From Thalassomonas viridans (GTDB taxonomy: Bacteria > Pseudomonadota > Gammaproteobacteria > Enterobacterales > Alteromonadaceae): a DNA stretch of 64,000 bases. Under the pieces are notes generated by a model. It did not search any database and was not told the origin of the DNA. It saw nothing but the letters and a program-made list of their open reading frames with translations. This document shows positions 1 through 9,697 of the stretch, piece by piece. The stretch spans positions 2,604,001 through 2,668,000 of the forward strand of contig NZ_CP059733.1 of NCBI RefSeq assembly GCF_000948985.2. Direction: 5' to 3'. Each line of letters begins with the position of its first letter. The first letter of the stretch is position 1. Both the position numbers and the translations under genes were made by a program.

Positions 1-89
1 TAAACCTCCTTGCCATCTTTTAGGGCGCGGTTTAATACCGTAAAGGAGTCCATGCCTCCGGAATAAATTACAACAACTTTTTCAGTCAT
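1..89 (-). CDS. queC: 7-cyano-7-deazaguanine synthase QueC (N-terminal part, runs off the window)
   Basis: The minus strand starts with ATG at 89 and encodes about 29 residues before the window edge. They contain SGGMDS, the PP-loop ATP-binding motif that opens QueC. QueC turns 7-carboxy-7-deazaguanine into preQ0 in queuosine synthesis using ATP and ammonia. The gene is divergent from queE, which makes the QueC substrate, and the two share a 75-base promoter region; that pairing supports the call despite the short fragment. Confidence 0.85.
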   Translation of the reverse strand, partial: MTEKVVVIYSGGMDSFTVLNRALKDGKEV

Positions 90-164
90 TTCTACTGTCT
101 CTTGGGGTATAATCACTTTCTTGCGCGATTCTACTCGATCTGACTAAAAGGCTAAAGCATTAAA

Positions 165-842
165 GTGAAGACAACTTGTTATAAGATTAACGAATTATTT
201 GAAACCATTCAGGGGGAAGGTTCCTTTACCGGCCAGCCCTCGATTTTTATTCGTTTACAGGGATGCCCGGTAGGCTGCTCCTGGTGTGATACCAAACATA
301 CCTGGGAAATAGACCCGCAATTGCAAGTCGCTAGCGATGTTATGCTGGGTAAGACCCAGGAGTCCGATTACTGGAGTGAACTGTCGGTAGCGCAGATCCT
401 GGAAACCATTCAAGCCAAGGGTTATCAGGCTAAGCATATAGTGCTTACCGGCGGTGAGCCCTGCATGGTGGATTTGAAACCTTTATGCCTGGCGCTGGAG
501 CAGGCAGGCTTTTCCTGCCAGGTGGAAACTTCCGGTACTTTTGAAATTCTGGTCAGCGACAACTGCTGGGTGACGGTTTCCCCTAAGGTGAATATGCGCG
601 GCGGTTATAAAATCTTGAATTCCGCCATGCTCAGGGCGAATGAAATCAAACATCCGGTGGCGACAGAGCAGCATGTGGATGATTTAAAAGCCTTGCTGGC
701 GGAGCACCAGATAAAGACGACACCCGTATATCTGCAACCCATCAGCCAGAAGCCCAGAGCTACCGAGTTGGCCATTAAAACTTGTATTGAAAACAACTGG
801 CGTTTGTCGGTACAGGTGCATAAGTACCTGGGCATAGAGTAA
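165..842 (+). CDS. queE: 7-carboxy-7-deazaguanine synthase QueE (radical SAM)
   Basis: A 225-residue protein matching QueE, the radical-SAM enzyme that contracts the ring of 6-carboxytetrahydropterin to 7-carboxy-7-deazaguanine. Visible: the N-terminal FETIQGEGSFTGQPS substrate-site segment and the [4Fe-4S] cysteines C34, C38 and C41 in a CX3CX2C arrangement, followed by a TGGEP segment near residue 96 that belongs to the SAM-binding region. The start is GTG at 165; no better ATG lies upstream in frame. It is divergent from queC and followed by a strong terminator, so it looks monocistronic. Confidence 0.93.
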   Translation: MKTTCYKINELFETIQGEGSFTGQPSIFIRLQGCPVGCSWCDTKHTWEIDPQLQVASDVMLGKTQESDYWSELSVAQILETIQAKGYQAKHIVLTGGEPCMVDLKPLCLALEQAGFSCQVETSGTFEILVSDNCWVTVSPKVNMRGGYKILNSAMLRANEIKHPVATEQHVDDLKALLAEHQIKTTPVYLQPISQKPRATELAIKTCIENNWRLSVQVHKYLGIE

Positions 843-897
843 AAGCTACCGGGGCATTAAGCTCGTGCCGTTGGCCGATTTGTGCCTGTGTGTTTGG

Positions 898-940
898 AAA
901 AACCGCCTGACTGTGTTTGTATACAGTTAGGCGGTTTTTT
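898..940 (+). terminator. Rho-independent terminator after queE
   Basis: AAACCGCCTGACTGT pairs with ACAGTTAGGCGGTTT around a short loop, followed by a T run. It closes queE before the next plus-strand gene. Confidence 0.85.
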
Positions 941-981
941 GCTAATCTCCTTTTTTTATTTTATCCAAAGAGAAATGTTTT

Positions 982-1902
982 ATGCAGTACGAGCATTTTG
1001 AACCCGGGATCCGTGAGATCGTTCAAGATTTTAATGAGCAGGGTTGTCCCTGTCCTGCCGGGCTTGATATTCACAGCCGGCGGCAAGGTTATCTGCAAAC
1101 GGTGGGGCTGGCGGGAGCAGCGGAGCAGGTTTTCCTGGTTGAGGATAAAGCTGTCGACGGTATTCGTTTAAGGATATTTAAGCCGTCTGCCGATGCTGAT
1201 CTGGCGGTGGTGATTTATTTTCATGGCGGCTGTTTTATCAGCGGTGACTTTACCACCCATGATCAACAGATGCGTAAACTGGCAAATTTGTCCGGGGCTA
1301 TGGTGATCGGCGTAGATTACCGCCTGGCGCCTGAGTTTACCTATCCTGCGGCCCATGACGATGCATACCGGGCAAGCGAGCTTATTTACCGCCATTGCAG
1401 GGAGTGGGGCGGCGATCCTCAAAGAATCACACTGGCCGGAGACAGCGCAGGCGGTCACTTATGTCTGAGTACAAGCTTACGTTTAAGGGACAAAGGAACC
1501 TGGCTGCCTGAAAAACAAATCCTTATTTATCCCATGTTGGATGCCGGGGGTAAAAGTGACAGCTACCGGGCTTATGGCAAGCGTTATGTGATCACCCGGG
1601 ATATGTTGTTATCCGGTTTTGATTTGTACCTGGCCGGGAGCGGCATTGACAAGCAAGATCCCGATATCAGCCTGCTGAACCGCCGGGACTTTACCGGCTT
1701 ACCGCCGACTCATATTTTAACGGCAGAGTTTGACCCTTTAGTGGATGAAGGCGAGCTGCTATACCGTAACTTGCTCGCTGCCGGGGTGGATGCCAGTTGT
1801 TGCCGTTATCTCGGAGTAATACATGGCTTTTTTCAGTTATCCGGGATAAGTCACTCGGCGCGTCAGGCGATAGCCCAGGTGGCCGGATTGCTAAATGAAT
1901 AA
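982..1902 (+). CDS. Alpha/beta hydrolase, hormone-sensitive lipase type
   Basis: A 306-residue cytoplasmic hydrolase of the HSL (family IV esterase) group. The oxyanion-hole motif HGG is at 81-83 and the nucleophile elbow GDSAGG has Ser155; Asp251 (AEFDP) and His281 (IHGFF) complete a plausible triad. There is no signal peptide. The natural substrate cannot be read from sequence; HSL-type enzymes usually cut short acyl esters. Start is ATG at 982 behind AAAGAGAA. The gene sits alone between two terminators. Confidence 0.88.
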   Translation: MQYEHFEPGIREIVQDFNEQGCPCPAGLDIHSRRQGYLQTVGLAGAAEQVFLVEDKAVDGIRLRIFKPSADADLAVVIYFHGGCFISGDFTTHDQQMRKLANLSGAMVIGVDYRLAPEFTYPAAHDDAYRASELIYRHCREWGGDPQRITLAGDSAGGHLCLSTSLRLRDKGTWLPEKQILIYPMLDAGGKSDSYRAYGKRYVITRDMLLSGFDLYLAGSGIDKQDPDISLLNRRDFTGLPPTHILTAEFDPLVDEGELLYRNLLAAGVDASCCRYLGVIHGFFQLSGISHSARQAIAQVAGLLNE

Positions 1903-1938
1903 GCGCAAGGCTGGGTAGGATTATTTAAGACAGATAAA

Positions 1939-1966
1939 GAAAAAGCCAGCGGCTGCTGGCTTTTTA
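1939..1966. terminator. Bidirectional terminator between hydrolase and DUF3718 gene
   Basis: AAAAAGCCAGC / GCTGGCTTTTT stem with a GGCT loop. U-rich tails exist in both directions, so it can end both the hydrolase transcript (plus) and the convergent DUF3718 transcript (minus). Confidence 0.85.
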
Positions 1967-2026
1967 AGTCGACATAAGAATTATTAACGGGTAAAAATTA
2001 GTATTAACTTCCACGAGTTAACAATA

Positions 2027-2386
2027 CTAACTGCTAATACGTGCGTTAGCAGCGTCTATTAATGGTTGCGCTCCGGACTGGAAGTGCGCCAGGTTAGCAG
2101 AAACAACTTTCTTCGGTAATTTTTTAATCATCAAAGAGCCTGTTTTTACTGAGCCTTTTGCGGCAGCAAATTCCAACAAGTTTTTACCATTACATTGAAT
2201 ACCACTAAAAATACTGCGTACTTTTAATTTATTCGCTTTTAAAAATGAGCGCATGCGTTTCTTATCATCAGAGGCTACATACTCACAGATACTCTGTGCG
2301 ATGTTTGCAGCCTGGGCCTGAGGTGCAGAGACAACAGACGTTATAGTTAAAGCTGTGATGGTAGAAGCTAGTAATAATTTTTTCAT
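2027..2386 (-). CDS. DUF3718 family secreted protein (copy 1)
   Basis: A 119-residue protein starting at ATG 2386 (MKKLLLAS), preceded by AAGG spacing suitable for a ribosome site; a longer reading from 2434 would begin inside the riboswitch and is rejected. A Sec signal peptide ends near AQA/ANIAQ. The mature part has the DUF3718 pattern: IAQSICEYVASDDK, basic RMRSFLKANKLKVRSIF, then GIQCNGKNLLEFA with one of two cysteines that may form a disulfide. Function is unknown. It is paralogous to the gene at 27033-27377. Both sit behind cyclic-di-GMP riboswitches. Confidence 0.85.
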   Translation of the reverse strand: MKKLLLASTITALTITSVVSAPQAQAANIAQSICEYVASDDKKRMRSFLKANKLKVRSIFSGIQCNGKNLLEFAAAKGSVKTGSLMIKKLPKKVVSANLAHFQSGAQPLIDAANARISS

Positions 2387-2423
2387 TTTAATAACCTTAA
2401 GTAGATTTAAACAGTTATAAAAA

Positions 2424-2533
2424 GAAAAAACCACAGGACGTACCTATTAACGAGGTAACTCCGCTGTCATAGGTTTTTTTATAAACCCTTAGACCGGTGG
2501 TTTTGCGTCACACGTTTTCGCGTGCTTTGCCTT
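2424..2533 (-). promoter_or_regulatory. Cyclic-di-GMP-I (GEMM) riboswitch upstream of DUF3718 gene 1
   Basis: Read on the minus strand from 2533: GGCAAAG, a stem CACG-CGAAAA-CGTG, ACGCAAA, then CCGGTCTAAGGG, a T/A-rich loop, CCTATGACAGCGG and GTTACC. This is the order and spelling of the GEMM-I aptamer (GAAA tetraloop, its receptor-side stem, CCGG-CUAA, UAGCGG-type junction). After the aptamer, GTGGTTTT (2427-2434 region) is exactly complementary to AAAACCAC inside the aptamer (2497-2504 region) and is followed by a T-rich run, so aptamer folding and a terminator-like stem look mutually exclusive. That would make it an ON switch; this last point is inference. Confidence 0.9.
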
Positions 2534-2550
2534 TTTCTTTGTCACTTTAA

Positions 2551-2578
2551 GTATTACCAATATCTGAACATAATGCAA
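2551..2578 (-). promoter_or_regulatory. Probable sigma-70 promoter of riboswitch-DUF3718 unit 1
   Basis: On the minus strand, TTGCAT (2573-2578) and TAATAC (2551-2556) are 16 bases apart and lie just upstream of the aptamer. The same TTGCAT-N16 arrangement precedes the second riboswitch at 26853-26880. Confidence 0.5.
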
Positions 2579-2674
2579 CCCCTGCCTGAGACTGACATTT
2601 GCTTTTCCGGCAATCGTGTTTTTACCCGTAAAAACAATAGATTAATAATAAACCTTTCGTATTTCTCAGATATG

Positions 2675-2695
2675 AAAAAGGGGCTTTCGCCCCTT
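2675..2695 (-). terminator. Terminator of the liu operon
   Basis: On the minus strand AAGGGGC-GAAA-GCCCCTT is followed by a T run. It lies about 60 bases after scoB, the last gene of the operon. The rest of 2579-2757 shows no gene or clear site. Confidence 0.85.
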
Positions 2696-2757
2696 GATGT
2701 GCTGTTTGATAAACGGCAATGTCTGCAAATCCTGTAGGGAAAATTCCTCCGGACAGC

Positions 2758-3414
2758 TTAAAAATTCATTTCCGGCACATGCTCGGGCACTACAAGTTCA
2801 CCTGCGGTTAACCGGACGATTTCATCCACGCTTACCCCGGGGGCGCGCTCGATCAGGTGGAACTTGCCGTCTTTGATTTCCAAAAAGGCCAGATCTGTCA
2901 GTACTTTTTTGATGCAGCCTTTACCGGTCAGCGGCAGGGTGCATTCGCTCAGCAGTTTGGATTCCCCGTGTTTGGAGGCATGGGTCATAGTGACAATAAT
3001 ATTGTCGGCGCCGGCTACCAGGTCCATGGCGCCCCCCATGCCTTTGATCAACTTGCCGGGGATCATATAAGAGGCGATGTTGCCCTGAACATCCACTTCA
3101 AAGGCACCCAGTACCGTCAAATCTACGTGGCCGCCGCGGATCATGGCAAAAGATTCCGCCGAGTCGAAAATCGAGGCTCCTGTGGCCATAGTCACCGTCT
3201 GCTTGCCAGCATTGATCAGGTCGGCGTCCAGCTCTTCTTCGGTGGGGAACTGGCCCATACCCAATAAGCCGTTTTCCGACTGCAGCATCACTTCCATGCC
3301 TTTTGGCACATAGTTGGCGACTAAGGTGGGGATACCTATGCCTAAGTTTACGTAATATCCGTCACGCAGCTCCTGGGCAACGCGTTGTGCTATTTGTTCA
3401 CGTGATAAAGCCAT
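2758..3414 (-). CDS. scoB: 3-oxoacid CoA-transferase subunit B
   Basis: A 218-residue beta subunit of succinyl-CoA:3-ketoacid (acetoacetate) CoA transferase. It starts MALSREQIAQRVA and carries the GIPT loop and SENGLLG, in which Glu47 is the catalytic glutamate that forms the glutamyl-CoA thioester. With the alpha subunit just upstream it activates acetoacetate released by HMG-CoA lyase to acetoacetyl-CoA. It is the last gene of the leucine operon, ten bases from scoA, and followed by the operon terminator. Confidence 0.93.
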   Translation of the reverse strand: MALSREQIAQRVAQELRDGYYVNLGIGIPTLVANYVPKGMEVMLQSENGLLGMGQFPTEEELDADLINAGKQTVTMATGASIFDSAESFAMIRGGHVDLTVLGAFEVDVQGNIASYMIPGKLIKGMGGAMDLVAGADNIIVTMTHASKHGESKLLSECTLPLTGKGCIKKVLTDLAFLEIKDGKFHLIERAPGVSVDEIVRLTAGELVVPEHVPEMNF

Positions 3415-3424
3415 GTCTTAATCC

Positions 3425-4126
3425 TTATGCTGTACGCAGGGTGCGTTGTTCAATGCGTTTTTCGAAAGTGCCCTGGATCAGGCGGTTGACGTAAATGCCC
3501 GGGGTGTGGATCTCGTCCGGGTTTAATTCCCCCGGCTCAACGATTTCTTCCACTTCCACTACCGTGATCTTGCCTGCGGTGGCCGCCATAGGGTTAAAGT
3601 TGCGGGCGGTTTTGCGGTACACCAGGTTGCCGTAACGGTCGGCTTTCCAGGCCTTGACTATGGCAAAGTCACCGGTGATCGACGGCTCCAGGATATAATG
3701 GCGGCCGTCAAACTCCCGCGATTCCTTGCCTTCGGCAACCGGGGTGCCGTAACCTGTGGCGGTGTAAAAAGCCGGGATACCGGCGCCGCCGGCGCGCATT
3801 TTTTCTGCCAGCGTGCCTTGCGGGGTGAGTTCCACTTCCAGTTCGCCATTCATCATCTGGCGCTCGAATTCGGCATTTTCGCCGACATATGAAGCGATGA
3901 TTTTCTTGATTTGGCGATCCGGCAACAAAATCCCTAAACCGAAATCGTCTACGCCGCAGTTGTTGGATACTACGGTCAGGCCTTTAGTGCCTTTGCGCTT
4001 GATTTCGGCGATCAAGTTTTCCGGGATACCACAGAGGCCAAAACCGCCGGCGATCACTGTCATATTATCGGTTAAGCCTGCCATGGCTTCTTCATAGCTT
4101 GAAACTACTTTATCGAATCCGGCCAT
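3425..4126 (-). CDS. scoA: 3-oxoacid CoA-transferase subunit A
   Basis: A 233-residue alpha subunit of the acetoacetate CoA transferase. The glycine-rich [16 protein letters not shown] segment near residue 25 is the CoA-binding signature of family I CoA transferases; [14 protein letters not shown] follows. Its place after the HMG-CoA lyase gene and before scoB assigns it to the end of leucine breakdown. Start ATG 4126 follows GGAGA. Confidence 0.93.
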   Translation of the reverse strand: MAGFDKVVSSYEEAMAGLTDNMTVIAGGFGLCGIPENLIAEIKRKGTKGLTVVSNNCGVDDFGLGILLPDRQIKKIIASYVGENAEFERQMMNGELEVELTPQGTLAEKMRAGGAGIPAFYTATGYGTPVAEGKESREFDGRHYILEPSITGDFAIVKAWKADRYGNLVYRKTARNFNPMAATAGKITVVEVEEIVEPGELNPDEIHTPGIYVNRLIQGTFEKRIEQRTLRTA

Positions 4127-4239
4127 TGTCTCTCCTATGCTTTATTAGCTTAAGTAAGTTAATGCGCTGCTAACATGTGTTAGCCAGCTATTTATTGGTT
4201 CTTTATTCGTTATTCTGTCTTGTGCTTACGGGCAACCGG

Positions 4240-5157
4240 CTAGCATTTTGCCCGGTAAGCGGCAGACACTTTGGAAACCGGCGGCTTGCCTATCTTGTCG
4301 CTGATAAACCAGCCGGCTTCAAGCAATTTTTCCAGGTTGATGCCGCTTTCTATGCCTAAACCGTTAAGTAAATAAACCACTTCTTCGGTGGCAACATTAC
4401 CCGATGCGCCTTTAGCATAAGGGCAGCCGCCCAATCCGGCAATGGCGGAATCAACAACCGAGATCCCCATCTCCAAAGCAGTGTAAATATTCGTTAACGC
4501 CTGGCCGTAAGTATCATGGAAATGTACCGCCAGCTTATCGGCGGGTACACGCTTTATGACCGCTTGTAACATCTTCTTTACGCCTGCCGGGGTGCCGACC
4601 CCTATGGTATCGCCTAGAGAGATTTCATAGCAGCCCATGGCATAAAGCTGTTCTGCCACTTCGGCGACCTTTTCCGGCTCAATAAAGCCGTCGTAAGGGC
4701 AGCCGAGTACGCAGGAGACATAACCCCGCACCCGGATGCCGGCCGCTTTGGCTGCCGCCATCACAGGTTTAAACCTTTGCAGACTTTCTTCAATGGAGCA
4801 ATTGATATTTTTCTGGCTGAAGGCTTCGGAAGCGGCGCCAAAAATCGCCACCTCATCTGCCTGCACCGCCATGGCTCCTTCAAAGCCTTTAAGGTTAGGG
4901 GTCAGGGCGGCATAAGTGATACCGTCCCGGCGCTTGATGCCCTGGAAAACCTCAGCCGATGTTGCCATCTGCGGCACCCATTTTGCCGAGACGAAACTGC
5001 CGGTTTCGATGTAGGTGACACCGGCATCCGCCAGTTTTTCAATCAGGGCAATTTTATCGTCCGCCGTCAGCGGTGCTTTTTCGTTTTGCAGGCCGTCGCG
5101 CGGACCTACTTCAACGATCCTGACTTTAGCGGGTAATTGGTTCGATAACTCAGGCAT
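4240..5157 (-). CDS. mvaB: Hydroxymethylglutaryl-CoA lyase
   Basis: A 305-residue TIM-barrel enzyme that splits HMG-CoA into acetyl-CoA and acetoacetate, the last carbon-breaking step of leucine degradation (also called LiuE). It shows [12 protein letters not shown] with the metal-binding aspartate, [10 protein letters not shown] with metal-binding histidines, and [14 protein letters not shown] carrying the catalytic cysteine. It lies 5 bases after the biotin carboxylase gene, implying translational coupling. A 113-base gap separates it from scoA. Confidence 0.94.
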   Translation of the reverse strand: MPELSNQLPAKVRIVEVGPRDGLQNEKAPLTADDKIALIEKLADAGVTYIETGSFVSAKWVPQMATSAEVFQGIKRRDGITYAALTPNLKGFEGAMAVQADEVAIFGAASEAFSQKNINCSIEESLQRFKPVMAAAKAAGIRVRGYVSCVLGCPYDGFIEPEKVAEVAEQLYAMGCYEISLGDTIGVGTPAGVKKMLQAVIKRVPADKLAVHFHDTYGQALTNIYTALEMGISVVDSAIAGLGGCPYAKGASGNVATEEVVYLLNGLGIESGINLEKLLEAGWFISDKIGKPPVSKVSAAYRAKC

Positions 5158-5162
5158 CTGTG

Positions 5163-7172
5163 TTATTCCTCTGCTGCAAAAGCCAGTAATTCAGCGCCGC
5201 CGTCAACCATATCACCCTCGTTAAAGTAAACGGCTTCAACCTTGCCGTCTCCCGGGGCGCGTATGGTGTGTTCCATCTTCATGGCTTCCATGATCACCAG
5301 CGGCTGGTCTTTTTCTACCTGGTCGCCGGCTTTTACCAGCACGCTGACCATAGTGCCGTTCATGGGAGCGCACAGGCCCCCTTGATCTGCCTGGTCATCC
5401 AGGTTGCCGCAATCGGCAAAGATCTGGGTGAAGTTAAAGACACCGTTTTGCCTGAACAGGCTGATCTGGTTTTGGTTGTGCACTATAGTTGCCGTGCTGC
5501 GGTAGCCGTTAATGTTGCTGTGTAAGGTATCACCCTCGATGCGTCCCTGACAGTCAACTTTAGTACCATCGACATCAATTAAGTAAAAAATGCTGCTGCC
5601 CTGGCGTTTCTGCTCTATGGTCACCGGGTATTCGACCTCGTTATGGGCCAGGGTCAGCTGGTGGATATGGGCTTCATTGAGGCGCCAGGCGTTGGTGGTA
5701 TTCCAGGGAGAATGGGGATCATTGGTTTTTTCCCCTTGTTGCCGGGCCTGGCTGGCATTGGCCAGTACCAGGTACAGGGCCGCCATCGGCAGTTCATCTG
5801 CCAGTGCCTGTTCGCTCTCATGGAAGATTTCCGCCTGGTGCTTGTCGATAAAGCCGGTATCCAAATCTGCCTGGACAAAGGCCGGGCAAGTGGCCAGGTT
5901 ATAAAGGAAATCGATATTGGTGACCACGCCATTGATGCGGTATTCCGCCAAGGCCTTGGCCAGGCGCTGCAGTGCCTTGTCGCGGTTCTCGTCCCAGACG
6001 ATAAGCTTGGCGATCATGGGATCGTAGAACACGCTAACCTCGTCTCCCTGGCGTACCCCGGTGTCGATACGCACATGTTCGCTTTCCTGTGGCGGCTGCA
6101 GGAAGTCCAGGCGGCCGGTGGCAGGTAAAAAGTCATTGTTGGCGTCTTCTGCATAGATCCTTGCCTCAAAGGCGTGGCCTTTGATTGCCAGTTCGTCCTG
6201 GCGCTTGGGCAGGGTTTCGCCGGCGGCAACCCTAAGCTGCCATTCCACCAGGTCCTGGCCGCTGATAAATTCCGTTACCGGATGTTCTACCTGCAAGCGG
6301 GTGTTCATTTCCATAAAGTAGAAGGAGCCGTCGACATCAAGCAGGAACTCTACCGTGCCCGCGCCCTGGTAACCTATGGCCTGGGCGGATTTTATCGCGC
6401 TTTCCCCCATGGCGGCACGCAGGCTTTCGCTCATGCCCGGGGCCGGGGCTTCTTCGATGACTTTCTGGTGGCGTCTCTGTACCGAGCAGTCGCGCTCGAA
6501 CAGGTATACGGCATTGCCGTGGTTATCGCAGAACACCTGGATTTCTACGTGTCTTGGCCGGGTCAGGTATTTTTCCACCAGCATGGTATCGTCGCCGAAA
6601 CTGGACTTGGCTTCCCGCTTGGCGGCTTCCAGGCCTTCGTTAAATTCTTCGCTGCTCCAGACCTGGCGCATGCCTTTACCGCCGCCGCCTGCTGTGGCCT
6701 TAAGCAGTACCGGGTAGCCCATGTCGTCGGCGGCTTTTTTCAGCACTTCCACCGACTGGTCATCACCGTGGTAGCCGGGCACTAAAGGTACCTGGGCTTT
6801 TTCCATGATGTTTTTCGCTGCCGATTTAGAGCCCATGGCTTCGATGGCCCCCACCGGCGGGCCGATGAAGACTATGTTTTCTTGTTCGCACAAACGGCAG
6901 AATTCGGCATTTTCCGATAAAAAGCCGTACCCCGGATGGATGGCCTGGGCGCCGGTGCGTTTGGCGGCCTCGATTACCTTTTCTCCCAACAGGTAACTTT
7001 CCCGCGAGGGGGAAGGGCCCAGGTATACGGCCTCATCCGCCATATTGACATGTAAAGAGTCGGCGTCGGCGTCGGAATACACGGCGACGGTTAGGATACC
7101 CATCTGGCGGGCGGTTTTAATCACGCGGCAGGCAATCTCACCACGGTTGGCTATTAAGATTTTAGTAAACAT
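5163..7172 (-). CDS. liuD: Methylcrotonyl-CoA carboxylase biotin-containing subunit
   Basis: A 669-residue subunit with an N-terminal biotin carboxylase part ([16 protein letters not shown] at 2-17; ATP-grasp GGGGKGMR near 165; [14 protein letters not shown] near 290) and a C-terminal biotinyl domain whose EAMKMEHT places the biotinylated lysine at about 632. It carboxylates its own biotin for transfer by LiuB. The operon context (LiuB, LiuC, HMG-CoA lyase) points to methylcrotonyl-CoA rather than propionyl- or acetyl-CoA as substrate. Confidence 0.94.
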   Translation of the reverse strand: MFTKILIANRGEIACRVIKTARQMGILTVAVYSDADADSLHVNMADEAVYLGPSPSRESYLLGEKVIEAAKRTGAQAIHPGYGFLSENAEFCRLCEQENIVFIGPPVGAIEAMGSKSAAKNIMEKAQVPLVPGYHGDDQSVEVLKKAADDMGYPVLLKATAGGGGKGMRQVWSSEEFNEGLEAAKREAKSSFGDDTMLVEKYLTRPRHVEIQVFCDNHGNAVYLFERDCSVQRRHQKVIEEAPAPGMSESLRAAMGESAIKSAQAIGYQGAGTVEFLLDVDGSFYFMEMNTRLQVEHPVTEFISGQDLVEWQLRVAAGETLPKRQDELAIKGHAFEARIYAEDANNDFLPATGRLDFLQPPQESEHVRIDTGVRQGDEVSVFYDPMIAKLIVWDENRDKALQRLAKALAEYRINGVVTNIDFLYNLATCPAFVQADLDTGFIDKHQAEIFHESEQALADELPMAALYLVLANASQARQQGEKTNDPHSPWNTTNAWRLNEAHIHQLTLAHNEVEYPVTIEQKRQGSSIFYLIDVDGTKVDCQGRIEGDTLHSNINGYRSTATIVHNQNQISLFRQNGVFNFTQIFADCGNLDDQADQGGLCAPMNGTMVSVLVKAGDQVEKDQPLVIMEAMKMEHTIRAPGDGKVEAVYFNEGDMVDGGAELLAFAAEE

Positions 7173-7177
7173 GGCGA

Positions 7178-8023
7178 TTATCCTTTGCTGTTCTTTTCTG
7201 CATGTGCGGCAAGTTCAGTTTGCCAGCCCGGGGCGCGCTTTTCGAAAAAGGCGGTTAAGCCTTCTTGTCCCTGCTCGGATACGCGGATGGCGGCAATGCG
7301 CTCGCTGGTATCCTGCAGCAGTTCATCATCGATATCCTGATAAGCGACATCAAAGGCGAGCTCTTTGGCGCGGCGCATGGCCAGCGGACTGTTGGCCAGT
7401 AAGGTGCTGATCATGTTTTCGACACCGGCATCAAGCGCTTCCGGAGCAAAAACTTCGTCCACCAGGCCCAGTTGCTGCGCCTTAGCGGCAAAAAAGCGCT
7501 CGGCGCTCTGGAAATAGCGGCGGCAGGCTTTTAGTCCCATGGCATTGACCACATAAGGGCTGATGGTGGCCGGGATCAGGCCGAGTTTGACCTCACTGAG
7601 GCTGAAACTGGCTTTTTCGCTGGCCATAACGATGTCGCAGCAGCTGGCCAGACCCACGGCGCCGCCAAAAGCAGCCCCCTGGATTTTTGCTATGGTCGCC
7701 TGGGGCATAAAGTTCAGGGTTTTCAGCATCACGGCCAGGGCATTGGCGTCTTTTAAGTTTTCTTCGTAGCTGTAGCCGGCCATGCGTTTCATCCAGCCGA
7801 GATCGGCGCCGGCGGAAAAACTTTTGCCTGTGGAGGCCAGTACCATCACACGGATGTCGTCATTGCCGGCGATGCTGTTAAAAGCGGCGGTCAGCTCGGC
7901 GATTATGCTGTCGTCGAAGGCGTTATGTTTGTCCGGATTGTTTAAGGTGACGGTGGCTACGCCGCGGCCGTCAACCTCTACCAGTACTTTGGCGTCTGTT
8001 TGTAGGTGATTAAGTTCGGTCAT
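7178..8023 (-). CDS. liuC: Methylglutaconyl-CoA hydratase (enoyl-CoA hydratase family)
   Basis: A 281-residue crotonase-fold protein that hydrates 3-methylglutaconyl-CoA to HMG-CoA. The oxyanion-hole segments KSFSAGADLGWM and GAAFGGAVGLASCCD are plain, and the N-terminal half follows the crotonase fold. The specific substrate is taken from its place between LiuB and LiuD. Gaps to both neighbours are under ten bases. Confidence 0.92.
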   Translation of the reverse strand: MTELNHLQTDAKVLVEVDGRGVATVTLNNPDKHNAFDDSIIAELTAAFNSIAGNDDIRVMVLASTGKSFSAGADLGWMKRMAGYSYEENLKDANALAVMLKTLNFMPQATIAKIQGAAFGGAVGLASCCDIVMASEKASFSLSEVKLGLIPATISPYVVNAMGLKACRRYFQSAERFFAAKAQQLGLVDEVFAPEALDAGVENMISTLLANSPLAMRRAKELAFDVAYQDIDDELLQDTSERIAAIRVSEQGQEGLTAFFEKRAPGWQTELAAHAEKNSKG

Positions 8024-8031
8024 GTTCTGTC

Positions 8032-9639
8032 CTACATTCTAAAGACACCAAACTTGGTGTCTTCTATGGTTTTGTTCAGGGAAGCGGAAATGGCCAGGCC
8101 CAGCACCTGACGGGTTTCTGCGGGATCGATCACGCCGTCGTCCCATAAGCGGGCAGAGGCGTAGTAGGGGTGACCCTGGTGCTCGTAGCTGTCTACGATA
8201 GGCTGCTTGAACTTGGCTTCCTCTTCCTGGCTCCACTCTTCCCCGAGTTTGGCTTTTTGATCGCGCTTGACCTGGGCCAGAACACCGGCAGCCTGCTCGC
8301 CCCCCATCACTGAAATACGGGCATTCGGCCACATAAACAGGAATCTGGGATCGTAGGCGCGGCCGCACATGCCGTAGTTACCGGCGCCGAAGCTGCCGCC
8401 GATAAGCACGGTAAATTTCGGCACCTGGGCGGTAGCCACAGCGGTTACCATTTTCGCGCCGTGCTTGGCGATGCCGCCGGTTTCGTACTGCTGGCCTACC
8501 ATAAAGCCGGTGATGTTTTGTAAAAACACCAGCGGGATCTTACGCTGGGCGCATAATTCGATAAAGTGTGCCCCTTTTTGCGCCGATTCGCCGAACAGAA
8601 TGCCGTTGTTGGCCACTATGCCCACAGGGTAACCGAAGATACGGGCAAAGCCGCATACTAAGGTGGTGCCGTATAAGGCTTTAAATTCATCGAATTCGCT
8701 GCCGTCGACGATACGGGCGATCACTTCCCTGACATCGTAGGGCTGGCGAGAATCTTTGGGAATAACGCCGTAGATTTCTTTCGGGTCGTATTTTGGCGGC
8801 TCCACTTCGCTGATATCGAGCTGCATAGGTTTGACCCGGTTAAGGTTTGATATGGTGCTGCGGGCGATTTCCAGCGCATGGTTATCGTTCTGGGCATAAT
8901 GGTCCGCCACTCCTGAGGTGCGGCAATGGACGTCGGCGCCCCCCAAGTCTTCGGCGCTGACCACTTCACCTGTGGCCGCTTTTACCAGCGGCGGCCCGGC
9001 AAGGAAGATGGTGCCTTGCTCTTTTACGATAATGGACTCGTCCGCCATCGCCGGCACATAAGCGCCGCCTGCGGTACAGGAGCCCATCACCACGGCGATT
9101 TGCGGAATGTTTTTCGCCGACATATTGGCCTGGTTGAAAAATATGCGGCCAAAATGTTCTTTATCCGGGAAGACATCGTCCTGGTTCGGCAGGTTGGCGC
9201 CGCCCGAGTCCACCAGATAAATACAGGGCAGGTTGTTTTCCAGGGCAATGGCCTGGGCCCGTAAGTGTTTTTTTACCGTGAGCGGGTAATAAGTACCGCC
9301 TTTGACCGTGGCGTCGTTGGCAACTATCACGCACTCCTGGCCGCCGACCCGGCCGATACCGGTAATAATACCGGCAGAGGGCACATGATCGTCGTAGACT
9401 TCATACGCGGCAAGCTGTGACAGTTCCAAAAAAGGTGAGCCGTTATCCAGCAGGGAGTATACGCGGTCCCTGGGCAGTAATTTGCCGCGTCCCAGGTGGC
9501 GTGCATGGCTCTTTTCGCCGCCGCCAAGTTTTATTTCTGCCAATTTCTCTTTCAGATCGTCGACCTGTGACTGCATAAAAGCAGAATTTTCAATAAAATC
9601 CTGGCTACGAGGATTAATTTTGGAAACTAATTTAGCCAC
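8032..9639 (-). CDS. liuB: Methylcrotonyl-CoA carboxylase carboxyltransferase subunit
   Basis: A 535-residue carboxyltransferase that moves CO2 from LiuD-bound biotin to 3-methylcrotonyl-CoA. Visible: [17 protein letters not shown] (acyl-CoA site), [16 protein letters not shown], and the second-half [20 protein letters not shown] typical of methylcrotonyl-CoA carboxylase beta chains rather than propionyl-CoA carboxylase. Length is as expected for the family. It is followed after 8 bases by liuC. Confidence 0.94.
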   Translation of the reverse strand: MAKLVSKINPRSQDFIENSAFMQSQVDDLKEKLAEIKLGGGEKSHARHLGRGKLLPRDRVYSLLDNGSPFLELSQLAAYEVYDDHVPSAGIITGIGRVGGQECVIVANDATVKGGTYYPLTVKKHLRAQAIALENNLPCIYLVDSGGANLPNQDDVFPDKEHFGRIFFNQANMSAKNIPQIAVVMGSCTAGGAYVPAMADESIIVKEQGTIFLAGPPLVKAATGEVVSAEDLGGADVHCRTSGVADHYAQNDNHALEIARSTISNLNRVKPMQLDISEVEPPKYDPKEIYGVIPKDSRQPYDVREVIARIVDGSEFDEFKALYGTTLVCGFARIFGYPVGIVANNGILFGESAQKGAHFIELCAQRKIPLVFLQNITGFMVGQQYETGGIAKHGAKMVTAVATAQVPKFTVLIGGSFGAGNYGMCGRAYDPRFLFMWPNARISVMGGEQAAGVLAQVKRDQKAKLGEEWSQEEEAKFKQPIVDSYEHQGHPYYASARLWDDGVIDPAETRQVLGLAISASLNKTIEDTKFGVFRM

Positions 9640-9697
9640 TGTGCTTACCTTGTTTCTTTCTTTAATTATTTACACTTGTCATCCTTCCCGGATGAGG

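Noticed and set aside
2387..2434. Longer N-terminus for DUF3718 copy 1
   Set aside because: The extra residues would be encoded by the riboswitch expression platform, and they would mask the signal peptide.
2522..2876. Plus-strand frames of 60-71 codons over the riboswitch promoter and the end of scoB
   Set aside because: They run antisense to scoB, its terminator or the riboswitch and have no coding character.
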